22,523 nt of DNA from Patescibacteria group bacterium (GTDB lineage: Bacteria > Patescibacteria > Paceibacteria > UBA9973 > UBA2103). The notes beneath the pieces are model-generated. The model did no database searches. It was not told where the DNA came from and saw only the letters and a program-made list of their open reading frames with translations. A program made the translations under genes and the position numbers. Below are positions 7,632 through 14,543 of the stretch, piece by piece. Position 1 is the first letter of the stretch. The number at the start of each line of letters is the position of its first letter. The stretch is from contig SCTS01000008.1 of assembly GCA_004322365.1 (NCBI GenBank), positions 1-22,523 of the forward strand, read 5' to 3'.

Positions 7632-8585
7632 TTAAGGAATAATTCGATAATGTGAAGTCACTGGGAGATCAAATGCCTTTACACCAGCTGGTGGCATAGA
7701 AGTCTTGAAGCGCCACACATGTGCAGTGCCGTTTGTTTGTCGTTCAACAGCGTAAAACGAATCGCCATTAAAAGCCCCGTGCACGAGTGTCTGAGGTATG
7801 TTTCCTAATGGGTTAAGACCGATAGGAGCCTCAATGTGTGTGACAGAGAAAAGTTCATAATTCTTTGTGAGTCCATTTGGAATTGCTACATACTTTCCAT
7901 CGCGACTAATATGAGCAGCGTAATCAATGAGCCCAGGGTTCAAAAAGAATGTAGTTTGAGAAGTCTTTGTAGAAACATCCGCTACAGTAATGCCAGTAGG
8001 GCCCGTGAAGAGAAGCATGAGTTTTCCATTACTTTCAAAAAACTCCGGAGCAAAACCAGTGCCCATGAGTGTTACCTCGCCAGTTTTCACATCAAGGACT
8101 TTAATAGTCCACGCAGAAAGTTGTGCGGTGAAATAGGTATCAGCAGGAGCGTTGGTGAGCGCAGCATATGCAACCATTGTGCCATCGGGAGAAACTGATA
8201 CCGATGCCTTTCCTCCTCCATCCGCAGTAAGCGCTTGTGCTTTTGGCGAAAGCATCATGACATCCACTGCGTTTGTTTCAGCATTTCGCACCAAAGCAAC
8301 AGCGACTCCACGTGAAGATGCATAGTCAGCAAGAGTGCCGTTTACCGCTACTTTCTTTTCGTGGAAACCAGTAATACCGAATGAAAAGACTTTACCTGAA
8401 AGATATTGCCCTTCAAAAACCTTAAGACCTATGAGTCGAATAGGTACCGCACGAACATACAAAATACCAAGAATAATAATGATGACTAACGCTATTGAGA
8501 CGAGAGCATAAACCCTCTTTGGAGAAGTAATCATACTGGAATAGTAACTTGAAATAGGTAACCTGCTAGTTTGCCTTGTGGACAT
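7632..8585 (-). CDS. Membrane-anchored beta-propeller-like protein
   Basis: 317 residues. A cytoplasmic N-terminus is followed by a single strong membrane helix at about 26-44 (VYALVSIALVIIIILGILYV) and a long extracytoplasmic part. SVSPDGTMVAYAA (129-141) and HISRDGKYVAIPN (225-237) are typical strands of TolB/PD40-like propeller repeats, so the outer part probably folds as a propeller. No enzyme motif is visible. It is first in a two-gene unit with the 786-residue secreted protein, with 7 nt between them, which suggests a joint envelope function. The upstream gap holds a 156-bp inverted-repeat element and no strong promoter was found. Confidence 0.8.
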   Translation of the reverse strand: MSTRQTSRLPISSYYSSMITSPKRVYALVSIALVIIIILGILYVRAVPIRLIGLKVFEGQYLSGKVFSFGITGFHEKKVAVNGTLADYASSRGVAVALVRNAETNAVDVMMLSPKAQALTADGGGKASVSVSPDGTMVAYAALTNAPADTYFTAQLSAWTIKVLDVKTGEVTLMGTGFAPEFFESNGKLMLLFTGPTGITVADVSTKTSQTTFFLNPGLIDYAAHISRDGKYVAIPNGLTKNYELFSVTHIEAPIGLNPLGNIPQTLVHGAFNGDSFYAVERQTNGTAHVWRFKTSMPPAGVKAFDLPVTSHYRIIP

Positions 8586-8618
8586 TGCAACAGGACTTCA
8601 CAATAAAAATAGCTCGAA

Positions 8619-8774
8619 CATGTTTTGAAACCTCCCCCTACCTGGGAGCCGTTCATTTTCTACTCAACATTTCGTCTCGTGCTCAATGTACCTACAGTAC
8701 ATTTCGGACTCCGACTCATGCCTCATCACGAAAATGAACGGCTCCGGTTCGGGTACCACGAGTTTCAAAACATG
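8619..8774. repeat. Bipartite inverted-repeat element between two envelope genes
   Basis: Outer arms CATGTTTTGAAAC (8619-8631) and its complement (8762-8774) and inner arms GGAGCCGTTCATTTTC (8645-8660) and its complement (8730-8745) are perfect. Non-matching spacers lie between outer and inner arms. The loop contains another small palindrome, AATGTAC-CTACA-GTACATT (8685-8703). The block fills almost the whole 191-bp gap between the transglycosylase-gene stop and the next start. It could be a REP/BIME-type or MITE-like element and might also end transcription. Confidence 0.8.
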
Positions 8775-8776
8775 CT

Positions 8777-10123
8777 CTAGAGCCCCTTCAAGAAGTCGAT
8801 ATTGTTTTGAAAATCCGTAGCTTTTGCCACGACTGAATCACCATAGAAACTATTTGCGGGTTTTCTAGAATCACATGAACGACCAGAATAGTATTTACAC
8901 GCAGCGTTTCGCTCAGCCGAATAGGTACCTGCATCAGCTCCTAAATCAGACATATAGAGAGCCGTTGCCATGATTGCATCTTTTGCCTCCCAAGGGTTGG
9001 CTCTCGGTACACCAAGAGCTTTAGCAAGTCGAGCTTGATACAATACCCACGTAGAAGGGATAAACTGCGAGGGCCCCATCGCTCCACCGTACCCACCACC
9101 TGAAGGACACGATACTGGGGTTGTCGCCCACGGTAATCCAAGTGCGCTAGTAATTTTAAGAAATGGATCAGTATCACGAGGTGACTTCATGACACCAGCA
9201 AAAAACTTTCCAGTATTTTTACCAACACCGTCACCTGTCTCTAAACTAGAAATAAAACACGATCCAACATTCTTCCCTAAATCAGACTCTTGCGAGAGGA
9301 TCGCTAAAATAAATGCTGCGCGCACACCAGTTTTTTGTGAAGCATACGATGCATAATCAAGCGCGGTACCGAAAGGAATCCCCCCACTATCGCGAAGAGG
9401 AAACAGAGCTGCGCGAATTTTTGCCGCCTGCTGTTGTCGTTCAGCTAAAACTTTTTGATACGAAGCCTCTTGATTTTTTGTAATAGCAAGCAAGCTCTTT
9501 TTTTCAGCTTCACTTTGAGCAACAACTTTCTTTTTATTTTCCACAACATAGCGAGCATCAAGTTCCTGAGTCTGTTGCTTTGCTAGAGTTTTTTTCTCAA
9601 TTTCAGCCTGAGTCTTTGCGCCACGAATTGAAGTGAAAAGTTCATCGAGTTTCTGCTCCACGGTAAGTAGTGCATCAAAATCCGCAAAAAAATCCGATAT
9701 ACTCTTTGAAGAAAGAATGATTTCCGGCAAGGTTGAACTCTCCACTTCCCGTACTGTCTGCAACATTGAAGCTAAGGACTCCTGACCCCGAACTATTCTC
9801 TGGTCTAGATTTTTTATTTTTGCGCTTCGGGCATTGATTTCCGCGTTGAGATTAGAGATGGTAATACTGCGTTGCTTAATTTCCGCTTCTGCCTTTTTGA
9901 TTTGGGCATTCAGCATCGTTACATCACCTTGCAGGCTATTTTTTTTAAGCTGGGTGTCGTCAAGAATGCTCTGCCACTGCGCAATCTCTTTTTGAATTTC
10001 CTGATACTGGGCTTCCAAGCGCGCACGCTCTTCAGGCGAAAAGAATTCCGCATGTACATGTATAGGGGAAATTGCCCCCACAAGTATGAGAAGAGACGCA
10101 ATTAAAAAAAGACGGACTTTCAT
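8777..10123 (-). CDS. Secreted coiled-coil (EnvC/CwlO-like) fused to a lytic transglycosylase domain
   Basis: 448 residues. A signal peptide (1-25, ending VHA) is followed by two long coiled-coil stretches at about 30-128 and 150-240, with the hydrophobic SSTLPEIILSSKSISDFFAD hinge between, as in EnvC, CwlO and PcsB. From about 247 a lysozyme-like fold begins. AILSQES carries the probable catalytic Glu279, and GGAMGPSQFIPSTW (346-359) is the classical SLT/MltB signature. Conserved Cys at 289, 339, 409 and 417 may form disulfides. Known of the families: the enzyme part cleaves the MurNAc-GlcNAc bond with 1,6-anhydro formation. The coiled coil usually carries an M23 or NlpC/P60 peptidase, or activates amidases. 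A regulated cell-wall-splitting role at division is inferred. The start is supported by the signal peptide. Confidence 0.88.
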   Translation of the reverse strand: MKVRLFLIASLLILVGAISPIHVHAEFFSPEERARLEAQYQEIQKEIAQWQSILDDTQLKKNSLQGDVTMLNAQIKKAEAEIKQRSITISNLNAEINARSAKIKNLDQRIVRGQESLASMLQTVREVESSTLPEIILSSKSISDFFADFDALLTVEQKLDELFTSIRGAKTQAEIEKKTLAKQQTQELDARYVVENKKKVVAQSEAEKKSLLAITKNQEASYQKVLAERQQQAAKIRAALFPLRDSGGIPFGTALDYASYASQKTGVRAAFILAILSQESDLGKNVGSCFISSLETGDGVGKNTGKFFAGVMKSPRDTDPFLKITSALGLPWATTPVSCPSGGGYGGAMGPSQFIPSTWVLYQARLAKALGVPRANPWEAKDAIMATALYMSDLGADAGTYSAERNAACKYYSGRSCDSRKPANSFYGDSVVAKATDFQNNIDFLKGL

Positions 10124-10130
10124 CCGTCTT
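10104..10130 (-). terminator. Terminator-like hairpin with U-tract overlapping a start codon
   Basis: On the minus strand an eight-bp perfect stem AAGACGGA/TCCGTCTT (10130-10123 and 10116-10109) with a six-base loop TGAAAG is followed directly by five more T. The ATG of the transglycosylase gene (10123-10121) starts in the last stem base. RNA reading through from rplY would contain the whole structure. RNA started at the adjacent TATACT would lack the 5' arm. Confidence 0.6.
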
Positions 10131-10139
10131 AGTATAGCA
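10131..10139 (-). promoter_or_regulatory. Putative extended -10 promoter of the transglycosylase gene
   Basis: TGC-TATACT on the minus strand (10139-10131) is an extended -10 whose last base is seven bases before the ATG at 10123. No good -35 is visible. Predicted transcription start coincides with the start codon. Confidence 0.5.
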
Positions 10140-10143
10140 AAAT

Positions 10144-10206
10144 ATAGCTTCCAAATTTTAGCTTTCAGCTGTCAGGTTCCAGCTTTCAGCTTTTAACTTC
10201 TAGCTA
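10144..10206. repeat. AGCTTTCAGCT-type low-complexity repeat, rplY 3' side
   Basis: Two copies of AGCTTTCAGCT (10160-10170 and 10181-10191) and several TAGCTT-like units occur here. The composition resembles palindromes A and B (AGCTTT cores, TTCTAGCTA) without being a copy. The block fills most of the gap between the rplY stop and the next promoter. Confidence 0.6.
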
Positions 10207-10227
10207 CTACCCTCTAAATGCAAAAAG

Positions 10228-10875
10228 CTATACTTCTTCTGCTGGCGCAGCTTCTTCTTCTTTCTTACCGCGATCTTCAGAGATACCAATAGCAGACATA
10301 TCAGGTCCTGCAACCGGTTCTTCAACTTCTTCGTTTGCTGTCGCAATGAGTACCACAACTGTTTCTGCATCAGTAACAAGAGTTACGCCAGCTGGAAGTG
10401 TAATATCACCTGCGAGAATTTGTGAATCAATAGCACTAAGCACTGATACATCAACGGTAATAGAGTGCGGAAGATTTGTTGCCTCAGCCTCAATTTCAAT
10501 TTCGTGAAGTGCTTTAACTAAGTTGCCGTTCAGCTCTTTAACTGCAGGCGCAACACCAACGAATTCAATAGGTACCGAGATCTCAACCTTTTGACCTTTC
10601 TGCACCGCATAAAAATCGGCGTGACGAGGCATGTCAGTCACTGGATCCCTATCAACTTCATGAATGAGTACATTGTGTTCTTTTCCATCGACTGAGAGCT
10701 GAATCACTGTAGATTCCCCTGCCTTTTCAAGTGTTTTTGTGAATTCACGAAGTGGCATTTCAATAGCTGTTGCCTCTTGTTTTGGGCCATACACAATAGC
10801 TGGCATGGATCCTTCCTTGCGAAGCTGTTGTACTCCCTTACCAGAAACTGTTCGTTTTGTAGCTTTTAATTCCAT
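10228..10875 (-). CDS. rplY: 50S ribosomal protein L25, CTC/TL5 type
   Basis: bL25 binds 5S rRNA in the central protuberance. 215 residues: the N-terminal L25 domain (about 1-90; GKGVQQLRKEGSMPAIVYGP, HEVDRDPVTDMPRHADFYAV) is followed by the beta-rich TL5/CTC C-terminal domain (about 95-180; ISVPIEFVGVAPAVKELNG, DITLPAGVTLVTDAETVV). It ends in an acidic, Ala/Glu-rich tail. The length fits the CTC type, not the short E. coli L25. A well-formed promoter lies directly upstream and the gene is preceded by the FAD oxidase on the same strand. The ATG is eight bases after the -10 and no Shine-Dalgarno sequence is present. Confidence 0.95.
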   Translation of the reverse strand: MELKATKRTVSGKGVQQLRKEGSMPAIVYGPKQEATAIEMPLREFTKTLEKAGESTVIQLSVDGKEHNVLIHEVDRDPVTDMPRHADFYAVQKGQKVEISVPIEFVGVAPAVKELNGNLVKALHEIEIEAEATNLPHSITVDVSVLSAIDSQILAGDITLPAGVTLVTDAETVVVLIATANEEVEEPVAGPDMSAIGISEDRGKKEEEAAPAEEV

Positions 10876-10883
10876 GTCGAGAG

Positions 10884-10912
10884 AGTATAGCTGAAAAGCT
10901 TACAAAAATCAA
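10884..10912 (-). promoter_or_regulatory. Putative rplY promoter, leaderless spacing
   Basis: On the minus strand TTGATT (10912-10907), a 17-bp spacer and TATACT (10889-10884) form a good sigma-70-like promoter. Only eight bases separate the -10 from the ATG at 10875. Confidence 0.65.
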
Positions 10913-10940
10913 AACTTTTCTAGGAACCACCGATTACTCC

Positions 10941-12614
10941 TTATATAGGTAAATCAAGGCGACTGGCAGACTCAGCAAAACTAGTACCTACTTTCTTCCC
11001 TGGATTAAAGATATTCTCTGGATCAAAGATCATTTTGACATCCTCAAAAAGCTTCTTCATTTCAACACCAAACATCTGCTCCACATATGGCGTGCGCACC
11101 AAACCATCATTATGTTCACCTGAAATAGAGCCGTTGTATGAAAGAACGAGGTCATACACTTTATGTGAAAGCTCCTCGATTATTTTTTTAGCATCGGGAC
11201 GCTTTGGATCAATAAGCGGAATGATATGAAAATTGCCATCGCCCACATGACCTGCAACGGTATAGGTAAGGTCGTACTCTGAAAGTATTACGCTCAGTTT
11301 TGGTAAAAACTCAGCGAGAGAAAGTGGTGGCACAACAAAGTCATCAATAAAAGGTGCCGCGCGCATTCCACGCACCTTTTGCCTGAGCAGGTTAAAGCTT
11401 TCGCGTCGTATGATCCAATACTTTCTTGAAGTGTGTTCATTTTTAGCAATGCGTATTCCGTCATGAAGATTAAGTGTCTTCACTTCCTTAGCGAGAGTCT
11501 GTGCTTTTTGCAATGCCTCTTCTTGAGTGTCAGCTCGAAATTCAACCATCAGCACCAACTTAGGAATACCGCCAGTGAGCAACATCCATAATTCTGGCAA
11601 AAAGGAAATTCCTAAAGAAATAATTCCTGCTTTCAGTTGTGTTGCAAACTCGGGGAAATATTTTACCGCCAAAGAAAATGTATGTTCATCGTAGGATTCA
11701 AAGCTGTCAGGCTTGTGGGCAAGAATTTTTGGAACAAGCACACTTAAATCGTGAATATCTTTAAGAAAAAATACTGCCATCGAGGAATAGGCCTGTGGAC
11801 GAACCAACCTGAAACGAATCTTGGTAATGACTCCTAACGTTCCTTGGGAGCCGACAATGAGTCGTGCAAGATTGAGTGATGGAATTCTGCTTGCCCCGAG
11901 CGTCGTCGAGGGGTCACCAATGTCCCACAATGCATAGCCAGAAGAGTTTTTCTCAACATGAGGCTTCCCTTTCTCAATTACTGCGTAATTCTCTTTTAGC
12001 AGTGTTGCAACGGCTCGATACAACTCACCCTCAAAAGATTGTTCCGCCAATTTCTCCTTGAGTGCATCTCCTTCCAGTTTTTTCAATGTATGCACCTGCC
12101 CATCTGCAAGTACCACTTCGAGCTCCTCTACATAGCGCGCAGTTTTTCCATATTTTAAATTTTTCTCTCCACCTGAGTCATTGGCAACCATACCGCCAAC
12201 CGCACATATTTCACGACTCGCAGTGTAACTCGGGAGTTCTAGATTTTTTTTCTTTGTCTCTTTGTCAAAATCTCTAAAGTACATCCCTGGCTCCACCACT
12301 GCATACCCGTCACTAAGTTCAATGAGCTTATTCAGATGAGTAGTAACATCAAGAATGATTGAGTTATTCAAAGGGCCTCCCGACATATCAGTTCCCGCAG
12401 AACGAGCGGTAACGGAAACATCTTCGCCGTTTTTTTTCTTCTCAAGTACAAACCTAACGATACCCGCAACATCTTCTGCGTCCTTTGGTCGTACTATTAC
12501 TTTCGGAAGTACGCGAAAAAGACTCGCGTCACGACTAAATTTTTCAAGGGTCTGAGAAGAATCATCTACTTCACCCTTCACACTATTCTTTAAATCTTCT
12601 ATCAAGTTACCCAT
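10941..12614 (-). CDS. FAD-linked oxidase of the GlcD / D-lactate dehydrogenase family
   Basis: Members oxidise 2-hydroxy acids such as D-lactate, glycolate or D-2-hydroxyglutarate with FAD. From the ATG at 12614 the protein has 557 residues. The FAD-binding domain shows VTARSAGTDMSGGPLNNS (68-85) and GGMVANDSGGEKNLKYG. The FAD-oxidase C-terminal domain has GHVGDGNFH (455-463) and GEHNDG (499-504), the expected metal/substrate motifs. No C-terminal Fe-S (CCG) domain is attached, so electrons must go to another carrier. The frame is open for nine more codons to a GTG at 12641, but MGNLIEDL is the more natural start. A possible TATTAT (12631-12626) lies 11 bases upstream. The gene is divergent from pfkB. 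The substrate cannot be assigned from sequence. Confidence 0.85.
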   Translation of the reverse strand: MGNLIEDLKNSVKGEVDDSSQTLEKFSRDASLFRVLPKVIVRPKDAEDVAGIVRFVLEKKKNGEDVSVTARSAGTDMSGGPLNNSIILDVTTHLNKLIELSDGYAVVEPGMYFRDFDKETKKKNLELPSYTASREICAVGGMVANDSGGEKNLKYGKTARYVEELEVVLADGQVHTLKKLEGDALKEKLAEQSFEGELYRAVATLLKENYAVIEKGKPHVEKNSSGYALWDIGDPSTTLGASRIPSLNLARLIVGSQGTLGVITKIRFRLVRPQAYSSMAVFFLKDIHDLSVLVPKILAHKPDSFESYDEHTFSLAVKYFPEFATQLKAGIISLGISFLPELWMLLTGGIPKLVLMVEFRADTQEEALQKAQTLAKEVKTLNLHDGIRIAKNEHTSRKYWIIRRESFNLLRQKVRGMRAAPFIDDFVVPPLSLAEFLPKLSVILSEYDLTYTVAGHVGDGNFHIIPLIDPKRPDAKKIIEELSHKVYDLVLSYNGSISGEHNDGLVRTPYVEQMFGVEMKKLFEDVKMIFDPENIFNPGKKVGTSFAESASRLDLPI

Positions 12615-12665
12615 GCGTACCTTGAATAATACACTACACACTTACAGCCCAGAGAAAGACGGAGA

Positions 12666-12674
12666 TGGTACAAT
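12666..12674 (+). promoter_or_regulatory. Putative extended -10 promoter of the pfkB-tal operon
   Basis: TGG-TACAAT (12666-12674) ends seven bases before the preferred ATG at 12682, again giving a leaderless or near-leaderless transcript. No good -35 is visible. Confidence 0.45.
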
Positions 12675-12681
12675 TGCGCCA

Positions 12682-13647
12682 ATGAAGAGCGATTTTATAG
12701 CAATTGGCGACACGGTAGTCGATGAATTCATTGAGCTTGAAGAAGCAAATGTACATTGTGATGTTAACAGCGAGCAGTGCACCATTTCAATGCGTTGGGG
12801 CGACAAGATACCTTTTAAATCAGCTACCCTTGTTGCTGGTGTTGGAAATTCAGCCAACGCAGCGGTTTCCGCAGCACGCCTAGGACTAAAAGTAGCGCTC
12901 ATTACAAACATTGGTAAAGATAGTTATGGAGATGAAATTATCCGCACATTCAAAAAAGAAAAATTAAATACCTCTTATATAACGCGCCAAAGCGGAGTAC
13001 CAACAAACCACCACTATGTACTTTCCTTTCAATCAGAACGCACCATTCTCGTGAAGCACGAGGCATACACATACCACTTCCCTAAAAATTTACCTGAACC
13101 TAAAGCTATATACCTATCCTCTTTGGCTTCGACCGCCGAAAGTTATCACGATGAAATTGCTAGCTATCTTGAAATACATCCGAATATCTTTTTTGCTTTC
13201 CAACCAGGAACATTCCAAATGAAGTTAGGGGTAGAACGACTCATGCGACTGTACCACCATGCAAATATTCTTTTTGTAAATAAAGAAGAAGCAGGGCGCA
13301 TTCTCAAAACACCCAATACGAAAGATATACGGGCACTCGCCGAAGGGTTACGAAGTTTGGGTCCTAAAATAGTTGTGATTACTGATGGTCGTGCTGGAGC
13401 ATATGCGTTGGACAAAGATGAATTAATCCATCTCGACATGTACCCTGACCTCGCCCCTCCAATAAATCGCACAGGCGCAGGAGACGCATTTGCCTCAACT
13501 ACCGTAACCTACCTCACGCTTGGCATGTCACTCAAGGATGCAATGTTCCGAGGTACTATTAATTCTGCCCATGTAGTGCAAAAAATCGGTGCACAAAAAG
13601 GCCTCCTCACCAAAGAAGCGCTTGAGATACTCGCAACGAAAAAATGA
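12682..13647 (+). CDS. PfkB-family carbohydrate/nucleoside kinase
   Basis: ATP-dependent kinase of the ribokinase superfamily. From the ATG at 12682 the protein has 321 residues. It begins FIAIGDTVVDEF, has AGVGNSANAAVSAARLGLKVALITNIGKDSYG (52-83, PfkB signature 1) and ends with NRTGAGDAFAS (262-272, PfkB signature 2), with catalytic base Asp268 and the GAG anion hole. The open frame extends 23 codons upstream (12613), but that stretch is polar, atypical and overlaps the divergent gene's start. The transaldolase gene overlaps the stop by four bases (ATGA), so the two are translationally coupled. The context suggests a pentose or hexose phosphate substrate, e.g. ribokinase or phosphofructokinase-like. 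Adenosine kinase cannot be excluded. Confidence 0.85.
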   Translation: MKSDFIAIGDTVVDEFIELEEANVHCDVNSEQCTISMRWGDKIPFKSATLVAGVGNSANAAVSAARLGLKVALITNIGKDSYGDEIIRTFKKEKLNTSYITRQSGVPTNHHYVLSFQSERTILVKHEAYTYHFPKNLPEPKAIYLSSLASTAESYHDEIASYLEIHPNIFFAFQPGTFQMKLGVERLMRLYHHANILFVNKEEAGRILKTPNTKDIRALAEGLRSLGPKIVVITDGRAGAYALDKDELIHLDMYPDLAPPINRTGAGDAFASTTVTYLTLGMSLKDAMFRGTINSAHVVQKIGAQKGLLTKEALEILATKK

Positions 13648-14366
13648 TACCGAAAAAAATAGAGGAACTACGGATAAAACTCTACGCCGACGGCTCCGAG
13701 GAACGTGAGATGCTCGCGCTTAATGATACACCGTACATCAAAGGATTCACGACGAATCCAACACTCATGCACAAAGCAGGGGTGACCGACTACACAGCAT
13801 TTGCAAAAAAAATCCTAACAGCAATCCCTGATAAGCCAATATCATTTGAAGTTTTTTCAGATGATTTTTCTGAAATGGAACGACAGGCTCGCCTTATTGC
13901 TTCATGGGGTGAAAATGTCTATGCAAAGATTCCAATAATAAATACTAAAGGAGAATCTTCGGCACCGCTCGTGAAAAAACTTTCAGACGACGGAATTAAG
14001 CTCAATGTGACAATGATTCTCACTGCCGAGCAAGTGCAAACTGCCACCAATGCACTCAACCCTTCAACTCCTTCAATAATCTCAGTCTTTGCAGGACGAA
14101 TTGCAGATGTTGGCATTGACCCAATCCCCACGATGCAAGCCTCAAAAGCAATCACCTCAACCAAACCTGCCATTGAACTTCTTTGGGCATCGACTCGTGA
14201 ACTTTTCAATATCTATGAAGCAGAAAGAATCGGTGTAGCAATAATCACCGTTCCCCCATCCATTCTCAAGAAACTAGGAGATATCGGCAAAACTCCAGAA
14301 ACTCTCACTCTTGAGGGTGTGAAGATTTTCTATGAAGACGGTAAATCTGCTGGTTTCACTCTCTAA
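13644..14366 (+). CDS. tal: Transaldolase (short TalC/MipB-like form)
   Basis: Transaldolase moves a dihydroxyacetone unit between sedoheptulose 7-phosphate and glyceraldehyde 3-phosphate in the non-oxidative pentose phosphate pathway. 240 residues. IKGFTTNPTLM (32-42) is the classical N-terminal motif. Lys95 in VYAKIPI is the expected Schiff-base lysine. ISVFAGRIADVGIDP and ELLWASTRE are also typical. The length fits the short TIM-barrel family. It overlaps pfkB by four bases and converges on the tkt operon. A fructose-6-phosphate aldolase activity is the usual alternative in this family, but neighbouring transketolase and epimerase genes favour transaldolase. Confidence 0.92.
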   Translation: MIPKKIEELRIKLYADGSEEREMLALNDTPYIKGFTTNPTLMHKAGVTDYTAFAKKILTAIPDKPISFEVFSDDFSEMERQARLIASWGENVYAKIPIINTKGESSAPLVKKLSDDGIKLNVTMILTAEQVQTATNALNPSTPSIISVFAGRIADVGIDPIPTMQASKAITSTKPAIELLWASTRELFNIYEAERIGVAIITVPPSILKKLGDIGKTPETLTLEGVKIFYEDGKSAGFTL

Positions 14367-14402
14367 CATTCCTATGTATCAGTTAACTGATATATAGGAA
14401 TG
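14367..14402. repeat. 36-bp near-perfect palindrome after tal
   Basis: CATTCCTATGTATCAGTT and the following 18 bases are complementary at 17 of 18 positions with no loop. It begins directly at the tal stop codon and shares its last five bases with the next hairpin, so the two structures compete. It may be part of a bidirectional terminator for the convergent genes. Confidence 0.8.
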
Positions 14403-14426
14403 AACGACTTACGAAGTCGTTCATTC
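14398..14426. repeat. REP-like hairpin, dispersed copy
   Basis: Perfect 13-bp arms GAATGAACGACTT/AAGTCGTTCATTC around ACG. The core ATGAACGAC...GTCGTTCAT is shared with the hairpins before and inside the transposase gene at 18768-18800 and 18946-18974, so this is a copy of the same repeat family about 4.4 kb away. Confidence 0.85.
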
Positions 14427-14457
14427 GACTTGTGTATGTCCCTACTCTTAAAAATTT

Positions 14458-14485
14458 CTACTAGTTACCGTATGGTACATAGTAG
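14458..14485. repeat. Imperfect hairpin in the tal-tktC convergent gap
   Basis: CTACTAGTTACC and GGTACATAGTAG pair at 10 of 12 positions around a GTAT loop. It lies between the REP copy and the stronger palindrome at 14489. Confidence 0.6.
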
Positions 14486-14488
14486 AAC

Positions 14489-14524
14489 ATTCAAAACTAT
14501 ACGATGTATCGTATAGTTTTGAAT
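14489..14524. terminator. 17-bp perfect hairpin, likely bidirectional terminator of tal and tktC
   Basis: ATTCAAAACTATACGAT and its exact complement are separated by only GT. The position between two convergent genes and the perfect stem suggest a terminator for both strands. The T-rich part lies inside the stem and no long U-tract follows, so factor-independent function is inferred, not shown. Confidence 0.6.
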
Positions 14525-14543
14525 AGCTCATAAAAAACACTCC

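Noticed and set aside
12613..12681. 23-codon N-terminal extension of the pfkB kinase
   Set aside because: The extension is polar and atypical, overlaps the start of the divergent gene, and the ATG at 12682 follows a -10 box and gives the normal family N-terminus.
14367..14524. Short CRISPR array
   Set aside because: The repeats are palindromes of different sequence without regular spacers, and no cas genes are in the window.
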